Position numbers and translations under genes: made by a program
Assembly: GCF_900114235.1 (NCBI RefSeq)
Contig: NZ_FOSJ01000011.1
Span: forward strand, 1-59,444
Reading direction: 5' to 3'
Origin: Marinilactibacillus piezotolerans
GTDB lineage: Bacteria; Bacillota; Bacilli; Lactobacillales; Carnobacteriaceae_A
DNA: 59,444 nucleotides
The notes under the pieces: generated by a model
Told to the model about the DNA's origin: nothing
Database searches by the model: none
Seen by the model: only the letters and a program-made list of their open reading frames with translations
In this document: one piece after another, positions 1-8,934 of the stretch
How the letters are laid out: each line of letters opens with the position of its first letter
Position numbering within the stretch: position 1 is the first letter of the stretch

Positions 1-2
1 TA

Positions 3-332
3 CGAGGCATTCGCCTAGCCGGACCATCACTTGGTCGTCCAAAGAAAGACCAAACCAGAGACAAAGAAATCGAATATCGCGATAATGCAGATCGTGTAGA
101 AGTTGAGCGCGGCTTCAGTTTACTGAAGCGTTGTTTCGGTATGGAAAATATCCGCACCAAACTCCGCGAAACTACCTTGACTACGATTGCCTTATCCGTC
201 ATTGCGATGAATGTAGATAACATTAATCGCAATCGCTTGCGCTCTTTTTTTGGACAACTGAAAAATCGGAAAAAAAGCTGTTTAGTTCTATTGAACTTTT
301 CTCCATTTCAAATTAGCCCAATTGTTCAGTAG
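3..332 (+). CDS. DDE transposase, C-terminal part (cut by window edge)
   Basis: The reading frame is open from base 3 with no start, so the gene begins outside the window. It reads through a GRPKK basic stretch, an EVERGFSLLKR motif and a TTLTTIALSVIAMN helix, and ends at the stop at 330-332. The E-(V/R)-x-F-S-x-x-K-R block followed by a conserved hydrophobic helix is typical of the C-terminus of IS5/IS1182-type DDE transposases, in which the glutamate is the last catalytic residue. No terminal inverted repeat could be fixed downstream of the stop. Family-level assignment beyond 'DDE transposase' is tentative. It is a different element from the transposase at the other end of the window. Confidence 0.75.
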   Translation, partial: RGIRLAGPSLGRPKKDQTRDKEIEYRDNADRVEVERGFSLLKRCFGMENIRTKLRETTLTTIALSVIAMNVDNINRNRLRSFFGQLKNRKKSCLVLLNFSPFQISPIVQ

Positions 333-558
333 GCATTAATTAAACATAGAGGAATAATTATTAACTAGAATATTTATTATTAGTAGCAGATTTATTAGTT
401 GAGAGTTTAACCAGCTAAAATATTCCGATTATTAAAATTAATGATTTTACATTATGACATAAATGTGAACAGACATTCTTTTTTTAGCATTGAACGCTTA
501 TTATCTGTATGAAACGTTGATTCTATCACTTATAATTATTTGTGAGAGGTGTGAGTAA

Positions 559-1548
559 ATGACAGAGAATAAACTCAATCTAGAAATTCAATCATTAAAA
601 AAAGAATTAGATTCCGTTAAGCGATTGAATAATGAATTGTTGAAACTGCAAGAGGAACAAGACTCATTAGATTTTGCCTGGTCAGGTAATTTAGGACATT
701 GGTTCTGGGATTTTCAAGTTAATAGAGTGACATTTAACCCAATGAAGGCAATCGCTTTAGGGTTTAAAAAAGAAGAGCTTCCAGAATATGTTGATTTTCA
801 GTTTTTTACTGATCGTCTTCATCCAGATGATTATGAGCGAGTAATGGATGCTATGAGAGATCATTTAGGAAACAAAATTCCTGTATGGGAAGTTAGATAT
901 CGTATAAAAACTAAAAGCGGTGATTACCGTACTTATTATGACCGTGGAAAAGTAACGAAAAGAACTGCTGAGGGCGCACCTTTATTCTTATCTGGAATTG
1001 TATTTGACGTCACTGAATATGAAGAAGAACGGCGAAGGTTGCTTGAAGAAAATAAAGAATGGGCAATCCAATCTAAAAAAGATTCTATGACGGGCTTATA
1101 TAATCGTGCAAATATCTTATTCGAATTAGGGAAACTAGTAAATGAAGCCCAAGTAGGCTCCAACAAGGCTCTCTCAATTATTTTATTAGATATTGATAAT
1201 TTGAGTCATCAGAATTCACTATTTGGTCCTTTATTCGGAGATGAAATTATTCGTAAAGCTAGTCAAATCATCGAAAATCATATAAAAGAAGAGGATTATG
1301 CAGGAAGTTTTGAAGGCGGAAAATTTATGATTGTATTGCCGGAAACTAAGAAAAAAGAAGCACATCAGATTGCTGACAAAATCAGGCAAGAACTCAATGC
1401 GGCAGATTTTAGTGAACCTGCAGAAGTAACAAGTAGTTCTGGGATAGCACAATATATGCCGACTGAAACCGTTAGTCAATTGTTTAATCGTGCAGATCGA
1501 ATGTTATATAGAGGTAAAACATCGGGGAAAAATCAAGTTCAATCATAG
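559..1548 (+). CDS. PAS domain protein with degenerate GGDEF domain
   Basis: The 329-residue protein has a short coiled-coil start (residues 1-40), a PAS_3-type sensor domain (about 45-160, with LHPDDYERV and a VTEYEEERR exit helix) and a C-terminal GGDEF-fold domain (about 170-329, opening with DSMTGLYNRA). GGDEF domains normally make cyclic di-GMP from two GTP. Here the signature position reads SFEGGKF where active enzymes have RYGGDEF, so the catalytic Asp and Glu are gone. The N-D pair that binds guanine is N-S, and GH is GP. The first metal aspartate (LLDIDN) remains, and no RxxD inhibitory site is visible. It is therefore probably not a working cyclase; a sensing or binding role is inference. 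The start has GAGAGGTG just upstream. The gene is monocistronic and followed by a terminator. Confidence 0.8.
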   Translation: MTENKLNLEIQSLKKELDSVKRLNNELLKLQEEQDSLDFAWSGNLGHWFWDFQVNRVTFNPMKAIALGFKKEELPEYVDFQFFTDRLHPDDYERVMDAMRDHLGNKIPVWEVRYRIKTKSGDYRTYYDRGKVTKRTAEGAPLFLSGIVFDVTEYEEERRRLLEENKEWAIQSKKDSMTGLYNRANILFELGKLVNEAQVGSNKALSIILLDIDNLSHQNSLFGPLFGDEIIRKASQIIENHIKEEDYAGSFEGGKFMIVLPETKKKEAHQIADKIRQELNAADFSEPAEVTSSSGIAQYMPTETVSQLFNRADRMLYRGKTSGKNQVQS

Positions 1549-1581
1549 AATAGATACAGCATTTAATAGTCTAAACTTAAG

Positions 1582-1605
1582 AGTAGCTCATATGCTGCTT
1601 TTTTT
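1582..1605 (+). terminator. Intrinsic terminator after the PAS-GGDEF gene
   Basis: A short stem (AGTAGC with GCTGCT, one G-U pair, loop TCATAT) is followed directly by a run of seven T. It lies 33 bases after the stop of the PAS-GGDEF gene. Confidence 0.6.
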
Positions 1606-1691
1606 GTTTGTCTAAATATTATAAGCGAATTCTTTGCTTGAAAAAGCTTTCTCTGTCATAGTTAATATAAATACTAAAGGAGATGAAAATA

Positions 1692-2095
1692 TTGGTAGAT
1701 ATAAAAGAAAAGGCTCTTAAAATGATGTTGGTGTAATGGCGACAATTTCTGAAAATAAACCAATGGCACGTTATATGTCTTTTTATAGCGAAGAATTCAC
1801 TTTATACACTATAACGGACAAGCGAACTGAAAAAGTGGAAGATCTTGAAGTAAATCCTAATGTATTTGTCTTACTTGGCTATGAAGAAGGGATTATCGAT
1901 AAAGATTATGTCGAAGTTGAAGGACAAGTCTCAATGGTCAAAAATCAGGAAATTATCGATAAGTCATGGAATGACTACATGGATAAGCAGTATTCAAGTA
2001 AAGAAGATCCAAATATTTTAGTGCTGGAAATCAAACCGACCAGAATCAACGTAAAAAACAAAAAAGGAAATGAAGTAGAAGAAGTTAGATTATAA
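1692..2095 (+). pseudogene. General stress protein 26-like, pyridoxamine-phosphate-oxidase fold, frameshifted near the N-terminus
   Basis: The main frame from ATG 1736 encodes a split-barrel flavin-binding protein of the general stress protein 26 / PNPOx-like family (MATISENKPMARYMSF, then VEDLEVNPNVFVLLGYE). The family normally has about 15 further residues before MATI. Those residues are present but in another frame: TTG 1692, preceded by AAGGAG, reads LVDIKEKALKMM and then hits TAA at 1734-1736. In the main frame VGV directly precedes MATI but is closed by a stop at 1718. ATG 1736 has no ribosome binding site. The simplest reading is a small deletion around 1720-1727 that broke an intact gene; a sequencing error would look the same. 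The C-terminal part ends with LVLEIKPTRINVKNKK. Confidence 0.65.
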
Positions 2096-2120
2096 TTGAT
2101 CAATAGTAGTACTAGTAAAG

Positions 2121-2157
2121 AGTGAAAGAAGTGCATAGACTTCTTTCACTTTTTTTT
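2121..2157 (+). terminator. Strong intrinsic terminator
   Basis: A perfect 12-bp stem (AGTGAAAGAAGT with ACTTCTTTCACT, loop GCATAG) is followed by seven more T. It ends the stress-protein transcription unit. Confidence 0.9.
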
Positions 2158-2336
2158 GTTACTTAGGAAATTCAATTCTATTGAGATCGATTTAATCCAA
2201 AATTATCGTAGAAATATAGTTCCTAATTAGAACTATAATCATTAAACCTTTAAAATAGTCTGAATATAAACAAATTGAAGGCTGTACGCTAGGGCAAAAT
2301 TGTATTACAATAATAGCAATAGAACTTACGGAACGG

Positions 2337-3101
2337 ATGAATGGAATGGACGATAAAAAGGTTTCGATATTAGGCATTCCTTTTGATAATTTAACTCGAG
2401 TAGAATTTTTGGCTCGGCTGCTTGCACGGATGGAAGCGAACCAGAAAACGTTTCTTGTGACTGCAAACCCGGAAATTGTTATGTATGCTAAAGAAGATGA
2501 TGAATACTATAATTTATTGTTAAAAGCAGATTATGTAGCACCAGATGGTATAGGAATCGTGAGAGCCGCTAAGAAGTTAGGAACACCTATCAAAGAGAGA
2601 GTACCAGGGTTTGAATTAATGTTGGGGTTACTGGAATTATCCAATATGCATAAAAAACGAGTATATTTCATAGGGGCTAAAGAAGAAATCGTTGAAAAAG
2701 CTGTCAATAATGCTGAAAAGTTATGGCCGAACCTAGTAGTTGCAGGCTATCATCATGGTTACTTTGATCATTCAGACAGTGCAATGATTGATCACGTAAA
2801 GTCAGTTGAACCTGACTTAATATTAGTAGCATTCGGTTTTCCTCGACAAGAAAAATGGATTCATGAATATTTGAAGGCTGCTGGACATGGTATAGCCGTT
2901 GGAGTAGGCGGCAGCTTTGACGTGCTGTCTGGGAAAGCTAAGCGAGCCCCTAAAATTGTACAAAAACTCCATGTAGAGTGGTTGTACAGGTTAGTTAAAC
3001 AACCGTCTAGATATCGTAGAATGCTTGCTTTGCCTGCATTTATGCAAGAAGTCAATAAACAGAAGGCATTAGAAAAAACAAAAAAGAAACGAGATAGTTA
3101 A
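2337..3101 (+). CDS. tagA: WecG/TagA/CpsF family glycosyltransferase
   Basis: This 254-residue protein has the full GT26 pattern: TANPEIVMYA near the start, APDGIGIVRAAK, a VPGFELM segment, AFGFPRQEKWI, and the hallmark GGSFDVLSGKAKRAP followed by HVEWLYRLVKQPSR. In Gram-positive bacteria TagA adds N-acetylmannosamine to undecaprenyl-PP-GlcNAc, the second step of wall teichoic acid linkage-unit synthesis, at the inner face of the membrane. WecG and CpsF relatives act on other polysaccharides, so the exact sugar is not certain. ATG 2337 is used; ATG 2346 is an alternative, and neither has a strong ribosome binding site. The gene overlaps the next glycosyltransferase by one base (stop and start share A 3101), so the two are co-translated. 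TagO at 12060 would supply its lipid acceptor. Confidence 0.88.
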   Translation: MNGMDDKKVSILGIPFDNLTRVEFLARLLARMEANQKTFLVTANPEIVMYAKEDDEYYNLLLKADYVAPDGIGIVRAAKKLGTPIKERVPGFELMLGLLELSNMHKKRVYFIGAKEEIVEKAVNNAEKLWPNLVVAGYHHGYFDHSDSAMIDHVKSVEPDLILVAFGFPRQEKWIHEYLKAAGHGIAVGVGGSFDVLSGKAKRAPKIVQKLHVEWLYRLVKQPSRYRRMLALPAFMQEVNKQKALEKTKKKRDS

Positions 3102-4192
3102 TGAAAGTATTACATGTAAATGCGGGAAACGAATATGGCGGAGGCTTGTTTCATATTCTATCAATCTTTCAAGGGGTTTCCCAGCTGGAGATGGACTTAT
3201 TAGTATTCGAAGATGGACCAGTAGCTGAAATGGCTAGAAAAAACGGTATAAATGTATTTATACTTCCTCAAAAATCTCGATATGATCTTTCGATCCTATC
3301 AAGACTTAAATCTTTTATCAATGATCGTGAGTATACGATCCTGCATACACATGGTCCAAGAGCCAATCTATTGATTTCTTTAACAAAGAAACGATTAGCA
3401 GCAAGATGGGTAATGACTGTACACAGCGATCCTACACTCGATTTTAATGATAGAGGAATCAAGGGTCGGATTTTTGAAGTACTTAATTTACGTACGATAA
3501 GAAAACCAGATCAGGTAATTGCAGTTTCAAGTGAGATAAAAGAAATATTAGTTAGTAGCGGAGTACCCTCTGACAATGTATCAGTTGTTCATAATGGAAG
3601 AAATTTCAATTTGAACCACTCTAAAATTAATAAGAATTCAAATCTTTTTAATATTATTACGGTTGGGAGGCTGGAATGGGTCAAGGGACATCGATACTTG
3701 ATTCAAGCCTTGAGTAAAATAAAGCAAACAAACTGGACCTTGACAATTTGCGGAACTGGACAAGAAGAATCAGATCTAAAAAAACTTGCCGATGAATTGG
3801 ATTTATCAGATAAAATAAATTTATTAGGATGGGTAGAGGGCACAGAAGTTAGTAAACAGATCGCTCAAGCAGATGTTATGGTGTTGCCTTCATTGAGTGA
3901 AAGTTTTCCCTTAGTTGCGCTAGAAGCCGGTGAGCATCACATACCAGTTATTGCTACGGATGTTGGCGATATTGGTGAAATGATTCCTAATAAGTCTGTG
4001 GGTTGGCTAGTACAGAAAGCTTCATCAGATGAATTGGCCGCAGCGCTAGAAGAAGCGTGTACAGACTGGGAATTAGATACTCTGGAACAAAAAGGTGAAC
4101 GATTTTACAAATGGAGTAGTCAGTTTACAATTGAAAAACAAGGGCTGGAAACAATGAAAGTGTATAAACAGTGTATGGACCAGAAGAAGTAA
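3101..4192 (+). CDS. Glycosyltransferase family 4 (GT-B)
   Basis: The 363-residue protein is a two-domain GT-B glycosyltransferase. The N-terminal acceptor domain starts VLHVNAGNEYGGG and contains HTHGPRANLL. The C-terminal donor domain (about 185-340) has ITVGRLEWVKGH, the LLGWVEG strand and the E-x7-E region in SESFPLVALEAGEH followed by PVIATDVGDIGE. GT4 enzymes transfer a sugar from a nucleotide donor with retention. The acceptor is unknown, but co-translation with the TagA-like enzyme points to a cell-surface polymer. There is no signal peptide or membrane segment, as expected for a cytoplasmic-face enzyme. No terminator follows; the next promoter lies at about 4251. Confidence 0.85.
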   Translation: MKVLHVNAGNEYGGGLFHILSIFQGVSQLEMDLLVFEDGPVAEMARKNGINVFILPQKSRYDLSILSRLKSFINDREYTILHTHGPRANLLISLTKKRLAARWVMTVHSDPTLDFNDRGIKGRIFEVLNLRTIRKPDQVIAVSSEIKEILVSSGVPSDNVSVVHNGRNFNLNHSKINKNSNLFNIITVGRLEWVKGHRYLIQALSKIKQTNWTLTICGTGQEESDLKKLADELDLSDKINLLGWVEGTEVSKQIAQADVMVLPSLSESFPLVALEAGEHHIPVIATDVGDIGEMIPNKSVGWLVQKASSDELAAALEEACTDWELDTLEQKGERFYKWSSQFTIEKQGLETMKVYKQCMDQKK

Positions 4193-4218
4193 ATTGTGAT
4201 GCAAACATGGACATAGTC

Positions 4219-4259
4219 ATTATTTTCACAAGTAAATAATAGCTGGAATGTGATATACT
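4219..4259 (+). promoter_or_regulatory. pncB promoter with upstream dyad
   Basis: An extended -10 (TGATATACT, 4251-4259) has no good -35. Just upstream lies a perfect dyad, ATTATTT (4219-4225) and AAATAAT (4234-4240), spaced by 8 bases. It sits where a repressor could block polymerase. NAD-salvage genes of Firmicutes are often repressed by NiaR; that link is inference. Confidence 0.4.
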
Positions 4260-4297
4260 AGCTAACATATTATAAGTACCACTAGGAGGATATTAAA

Positions 4298-5773
4298 ATG
4301 AACCGAACGTATACGGATGATAGCGTAGCGTTGCATACTGATTTATATGAAATTAATATGATTTTAACCCATTGGAAAAAAGGTAATGATCAAAAACGTG
4401 CTGTATTTGAAGTTTATTACCGCAACAATCCATTCGGCATGGGTTATACGATTTTTACAGGATTAGAGAGAGTTGTCAGATATATAGAAGAACTGCGTTT
4501 TAAAGAATCAGATATTGCCTATTTAAGAGAGATTGAGCAATATCCTGAAGAGTTTTTAACTTATTTAAAGAATTGGCGATTTAAAGGAACGCTTAGATCT
4601 TTCAAAGAAGGAGAAGTAGCATTTGCAAATGAACCTTTAATTCAAGTAGAAGGTTCGATTGTTGATTGTCAATTGATTGAGACAGCTTTATTAAATATCG
4701 TGAACTTCCAGACCTTAGTTGCCACTAAAGCTGCGCAAATCAAGAGTGCTGCTGGAAATGATCCTGTTTTAGAATTTGGTGCGCGTCGCGCTCAGGAAAT
4801 GGATGCAGCAATTTGGGGAGCTCGTGCAACTTATATTGCAGGAGTAGATTCTACTAGCAATACAAGAGCAGCAAAAATTTTTGGTATCCCAGCTTCTGGA
4901 ACCCATGCACATGCGTTAGTCCAAGCTTATCGAGATGAATATCAAGCTTTTAAAGCCTATGCTGAGACACACAAAGATTGTGTGTTTCTTGTAGATACAT
5001 TCAATACCCTGGAATCAGGTGTTCCAACTGCTATCAAAGTTGCTAGAGAAATGGGAGACTCCATCAATTTTTTAGGTGTTCGTTTGGACTCGGGAGATTT
5101 ATCTTACTTATCTAAAAGAGTGCGTCAGCAGTTAGATGAAGCTGGCTTTAAAGAGGCAAAAATATTTGTTTCAAATGATTTAGATGCTGAAACGATTCTG
5201 AATCTGAAAATGCAGGGAGCTAAAATTGATGTGTGGGGTGTAGGGACTAAAATGATTACAGCCTATGATCAGCCAGCACTGGGTGCAGTTTATAAAATCG
5301 TATCGGTAGAAGGTAATGATGGCAATATGCACCACACACTAAAGTTAACCGGCAACGTTGCGAAGATTACAACTCCAGGAAAAAAACAGGTTTGGCGTGT
5401 GCGTTCTTATAATGATAAAAAGCCAGAAGGGGATTATATTTCACTGGTAGATGAACGTCCAAATGAACAGGAAGAATTATTTATGTTCCATCCTCAATAT
5501 ACTTATATCAATAAAACAATCACTGATTATAATGCACGCCCTTTATTACACGATATTATAGTAGATGGAAAGGTAGTATATACATTACCTACACTTGAAG
5601 AGATAAGAGACTATGCAATGCAAAGTCTATCTGAACAGTGGGAAGAACACAAACGTTTATTAAATCCAGAACCTTACCCTGTAGATCTTTCACAAAAACT
5701 TTATGAAGCAAAAGTTGAAACAATCAATTTGTTCAAAAAAATGCCAACTGATCAGTCAAAATCATTGTTTTAA
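4298..5773 (+). CDS. pncB: Nicotinate phosphoribosyltransferase
   Basis: The 491-residue enzyme converts nicotinate and PRPP to nicotinate mononucleotide, the first step of the Preiss-Handler NAD salvage route, with ATP hydrolysis. The sequence shows the substrate-binding opening LHTDLYEINM, the central FGARRAQEMDAAIWGAR motif, TFNTLESGVP, VRLDSGDLSYL (PRPP/phosphate-binding loop) and VSNDLDAETI. Its length matches the long bacterial PncB type. An AGGAGG lies 8 bases before ATG 4298. nadE follows after 74 bases with no terminator between, so the two form a salvage operon. The dyad upstream suggests repression by a niacin-responsive regulator, but no regulator gene is in the window. Confidence 0.95.
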   Translation: MNRTYTDDSVALHTDLYEINMILTHWKKGNDQKRAVFEVYYRNNPFGMGYTIFTGLERVVRYIEELRFKESDIAYLREIEQYPEEFLTYLKNWRFKGTLRSFKEGEVAFANEPLIQVEGSIVDCQLIETALLNIVNFQTLVATKAAQIKSAAGNDPVLEFGARRAQEMDAAIWGARATYIAGVDSTSNTRAAKIFGIPASGTHAHALVQAYRDEYQAFKAYAETHKDCVFLVDTFNTLESGVPTAIKVAREMGDSINFLGVRLDSGDLSYLSKRVRQQLDEAGFKEAKIFVSNDLDAETILNLKMQGAKIDVWGVGTKMITAYDQPALGAVYKIVSVEGNDGNMHHTLKLTGNVAKITTPGKKQVWRVRSYNDKKPEGDYISLVDERPNEQEELFMFHPQYTYINKTITDYNARPLLHDIIVDGKVVYTLPTLEEIRDYAMQSLSEQWEEHKRLLNPEPYPVDLSQKLYEAKVETINLFKKMPTDQSKSLF

Positions 5774-5847
5774 AGCTATTTAAAAATTTATGATAAACTA
5801 AGAATACAGAAATTTCTTAAAAACTTAAATAGGAGATGACGTAGCCA

Positions 5848-6675
5848 ATGTCAGAATTACAAAAACAGATTATTGAAGAAATGGCAGTCAAGCCGGAAAT
5901 AGATCCAAAAGAAGAAATTAGAAAAAGTGTTGACTTAATGAAAGATTATTTAAAAAAAAATAATTTTCTTAAGACGTTAGTATTAGGCATCTCTGGTGGA
6001 CAAGATTCATCATTGCTAGGTAAATTAGCACAAATTGCAATGGAAGAACTACGTGAAGAAACAGGAAATGAAGAGTATGCGTTTATTGCCATGCGCTTAC
6101 CTTATGGTGAACAAGCAGATGAAGAAGAAGCTATGGCAGCAATCGACTGGATGAAACCAGATAAGGTTGTACGTGTGAATATCAAACCAACTGTTGATGC
6201 AAATGAAACTTCTCTTAGAGAAGGTGGAGTAAAAATCACTGATTTTAATAAAGGAAATATCAAAGCGCGTGAGCGTATGGTCGTACAATATGCAGTAGCA
6301 GCCAATCATAATGGAGTAGTATTAGGAACAGATCATTCAGCAGAAAGTGTAACTGGATTCTTCACAAAGTACGGCGACGGCGGAACAGACTTGAATCCAC
6401 TATTTAGATTGAGTAAAGGTCAAGGTAAAGCGTTATTGAAAGAGTTGGGTGCTCCTGCTAAGTTTTATGAAAAAATTCCAACAGCTGATTTGGAAAGTGA
6501 CAGACCAGGAAGATCTGATGAAGATGCTTTAGGTGTTACTTATGAAGAAATTGATCAGTACCTTGCAGGAAAAGAAGTTTCTGAACAAGCTGCAAAAACG
6601 ATTGAAGATTGGTACTTGAAAACGCAACATAAACGCCATTTGCCAGTTACGATATTTGATGACTTCTGGAGATAA
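5848..6675 (+). CDS. nadE: NH3-dependent NAD+ synthetase
   Basis: This 275-residue enzyme amidates nicotinate adenine dinucleotide to NAD+ using ATP and ammonia. The P-loop of the N-type ATP pyrophosphatase family is visible as [13 protein letters not shown] (about residues 46-58), followed by the NIKPTVDA and [11 protein letters not shown] helices, [20 protein letters not shown] and the C-terminal KTQHKRHLP motif. No glutaminase domain is present, and the length matches the ammonia-dependent class. An AGGAGATG ribosome binding site precedes ATG 5848. The enzyme completes the pathway begun by pncB. A terminator follows at once. Confidence 0.96.
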   Translation: MSELQKQIIEEMAVKPEIDPKEEIRKSVDLMKDYLKKNNFLKTLVLGISGGQDSSLLGKLAQIAMEELREETGNEEYAFIAMRLPYGEQADEEEAMAAIDWMKPDKVVRVNIKPTVDANETSLREGGVKITDFNKGNIKARERMVVQYAVAANHNGVVLGTDHSAESVTGFFTKYGDGGTDLNPLFRLSKGQGKALLKELGAPAKFYEKIPTADLESDRPGRSDEDALGVTYEEIDQYLAGKEVSEQAAKTIEDWYLKTQHKRHLPVTIFDDFWR

Positions 6676-6688
6676 ATATTATTTTAAA

Positions 6689-6718
6689 AGGATCGAGACA
6701 ATTGTCTCGGTCCTTTTT
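6689..6718 (+). terminator. Intrinsic terminator after nadE
   Basis: An 11-bp stem (AGGATCGAGAC with GTCTCGGTCCT, one G-U pair) with an AATT loop is followed by T5. It ends the pncB-nadE unit. Confidence 0.9.
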
Positions 6719-6912
6719 GTCTTATCGGCAGTTATAGTGGAACTCGAGCCGGAAGAGAAACTGAGTAGAGAGATAAAAGGGGCTTATGTACCAACTCAAA
6801 TCAAAAAAGAAGTAAAGTAGATAGAGAAAATGGATTTGTGTTTTAACTTAAACTGAAAATAGCTTGAGTGAATAGAGAAACAGCTTCTAGATCGGGAGTA
6901 AAATTTATATAT

Positions 6913-6941
6913 TTGACTTTTTGGTATATACCAATTATAAT
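6913..6941 (+). promoter_or_regulatory. nag promoter with palindromic GntR-type operator in the spacer
   Basis: -35 TTGACT (6913-6918) and consensus -10 TATAAT (6936-6941) are 17 bp apart. The spacer contains the perfect 14-bp palindrome TTGGTATATACCAA (6921-6934). HutC-subfamily GntR repressors such as NagR/YvoA bind sites of this shape, and such a regulator is encoded three genes downstream. A bound dimer would sit between the two promoter elements. Regulator assignment is inference from family and context. Confidence 0.75.
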
Positions 6942-6972
6942 AAGCTTGAGTAAAACCTAAGGAGGAATTTAT

Positions 6973-8109
6973 ATGGTTAAGGTTTTGACAAATGCGCATA
7001 TTTACACCGGAGAAGATTCAATAGAAAAAGGATATATTCGTTTTGATAAAGAGATAATCGGCGTTGGGAAAATGGAAGCATTTGAAGCACAGTCGGATGA
7101 AGAAGTAATGGACCTGAAGGGTAAAAAAGTAATTCCTGGCTTTATTGATGTGCACAGCCATGGCGGATATTTGATTGACAATATGGATGGAACTCCTGAA
7201 GAAATCAACGAAATGATTAGAAAAATGTTGAAAGAAGGCGTTACAAGTTATTTTCCTACTACCATGACACAGTCGGATGAAAATATTGAAAGATCACTGA
7301 GAAATCTTAATAAAGCAGCGGCATCAAATCCGGTAATACAGGGAATTCATATTGAAGGACCTTTTATTTCAGTTAAACATAAAGGAGCTCAACCAGAGAA
7401 ATATATAGTAGTTGCTGATAAAGATAAAATCGAAAAGTGGAATAATTTGAGTGGTGGTCGAATTCGTCTAGTCACCTATGCACCTGAAACAGGAGATGTC
7501 TCTGAATTTGAAGAGTATTGTAAAGAAAATAATATTATCATGTCAGTTGGACATTCAGATGCTAAATATAATGATTTAAAGGAATCTGCAGCAACTCATG
7601 TCACTCATCTGTTCAATGCACAAAGAGGATTACATCACAGAGAAATAGGTGTGACTGGATTTGGTTTGTTGGAAAAAAATGTTATGGTTGAGATGATCGT
7701 GGATGGTTTCCATATCGTTCCGGAAATGGTCAAACTAGCTTATAAAGCTAAAGGGGCAGAGGGCATTGAGTTAATTACAGACTCTATGCGTGCAAAAGGA
7801 GTTCCTGAGGGCAAAAGTGAATTAGGTGGACAACAAGTTATAGTAAAAGATAAACGAGCCCGATTAGAAGACGGTACTCTGGCAGGCAGCGTATTGACGT
7901 ATATAGATGCCTTCAGAAACGTTATAGAATATACAGGCTGCAGCATTGAAGAAGCTGTTAAAATGAGTTCAGTTAACCAAGCAAAAGAATTTTCATTAGA
8001 AAATAAAGGATCTTTACTGCCTAATAAGGATGCAGATATGCTGATTTTAGGAGAGGACTTAACATTGCTTGAAACCATATTAGGAGGAGAAATCCAAGAT
8101 GATAGATAA
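6973..8109 (+). CDS. nagA: N-acetylglucosamine-6-phosphate deacetylase
   Basis: The 378-residue amidohydrolase removes the acetyl group from GlcNAc-6-phosphate to give glucosamine-6-phosphate. Metal and substrate motifs are visible: DVHSHGGY (first histidine pair), [14 protein letters not shown] (metal glutamate), [23 protein letters not shown] and the catalytic-aspartate segment [18 protein letters not shown] precedes ATG 6973. It is the first gene of the operon behind the palindrome-containing promoter, and it overlaps nagB by 11 bases. Amino sugars from peptidoglycan turnover or chitin would feed it; the transporter is not in the window. Confidence 0.96.
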   Translation: MVKVLTNAHIYTGEDSIEKGYIRFDKEIIGVGKMEAFEAQSDEEVMDLKGKKVIPGFIDVHSHGGYLIDNMDGTPEEINEMIRKMLKEGVTSYFPTTMTQSDENIERSLRNLNKAAASNPVIQGIHIEGPFISVKHKGAQPEKYIVVADKDKIEKWNNLSGGRIRLVTYAPETGDVSEFEEYCKENNIIMSVGHSDAKYNDLKESAATHVTHLFNAQRGLHHREIGVTGFGLLEKNVMVEMIVDGFHIVPEMVKLAYKAKGAEGIELITDSMRAKGVPEGKSELGGQQVIVKDKRARLEDGTLAGSVLTYIDAFRNVIEYTGCSIEEAVKMSSVNQAKEFSLENKGSLLPNKDADMLILGEDLTLLETILGGEIQDDR

Positions 8110-8830
8110 GACAATTAAAAATAATTCAAAAATGAATGTAATTATAACAAAAGATAAAGTAGAAGGCGGAAAAAAGGCATTTGAATTAGTTGAAAAAGCA
8201 ATCCATAGTGATGCAGCAGTGTTGGGACTGGCTACTGGAAGTACACCTGAAACCCTCTACAAAGAAATGAGGGCAAGTAATACGGATTATTCGAACTTGA
8301 TTTCTATTAATCTGGATGAATATAAAGGCCTTCCTGCAGATCATCCACAAAGTTATCATACTTTTATGCAAGAAAATTTATTTAAAGATAAACCTTTTAA
8401 AAAAAGTTTTATTCCTGATGGATTAGGGGATGAAGATGAAGAAGTAAAAAGGTACAATAAGATTATAGAAGAATACCCTATCGACTTGCAGATTCTTGGT
8501 ATTGGCACAAATGCTCACATTGGGTTCAATGAGCCTGGCACATCTTTTCTACAAGAAACACATGTTGAAAAGCTTACTGAGGCAACAATTAATGCAAATA
8601 AGAGATATTTTGAGTCCGAAGAAGATGTACCTAAATATGCATTTTCTATGGGAATCAAGTCCATTTTATCTGCAAAAAAAATTCTGTTAATGGCCTTTGG
8701 TGAGAGTAAAGCTGAAGCAGTACATGATATGCTTAATGGACCAATCACTGAGCAAGTACCAGCCAGCATTTTACAGACGCATGATGATGTTACGGTCATA
8801 ATCGATGAGGCAGCTGCAAGCAAACTTTAA
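8099..8830 (+). CDS. nagB: Glucosamine-6-phosphate deaminase
   Basis: The 243-residue enzyme converts glucosamine-6-phosphate to fructose-6-phosphate and ammonia, feeding glycolysis. It shows the phosphate-binding [12 protein letters not shown] loop, the catalytic NLDEYKGLP segment, [14 protein letters not shown] and the [11 protein letters not shown] motif. The length matches the short Firmicutes NagB. ATG 8099 lies 11 bases after AGGAGG within the end of nagA. Family members usually begin at the MNVII residue 12 (8132), but that position lacks a ribosome binding site, so the upstream start is preferred. The start and the nagA stop overlap, which suggests translational coupling. Confidence 0.96.
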   Translation: MIDKTIKNNSKMNVIITKDKVEGGKKAFELVEKAIHSDAAVLGLATGSTPETLYKEMRASNTDYSNLISINLDEYKGLPADHPQSYHTFMQENLFKDKPFKKSFIPDGLGDEDEEVKRYNKIIEEYPIDLQILGIGTNAHIGFNEPGTSFLQETHVEKLTEATINANKRYFESEEDVPKYAFSMGIKSILSAKKILLMAFGESKAEAVHDMLNGPITEQVPASILQTHDDVTVIIDEAAASKL

Positions 8831-8934
8831 GGTATTCTAACACCCCTAATGTCTTGTAGAGTGAAAGCTGATGTTTGTTTATCAGTGAAACTTTTGAATT
8901 AGTTTGACATATGGAGTTAGAAAGGAAGAATTGC

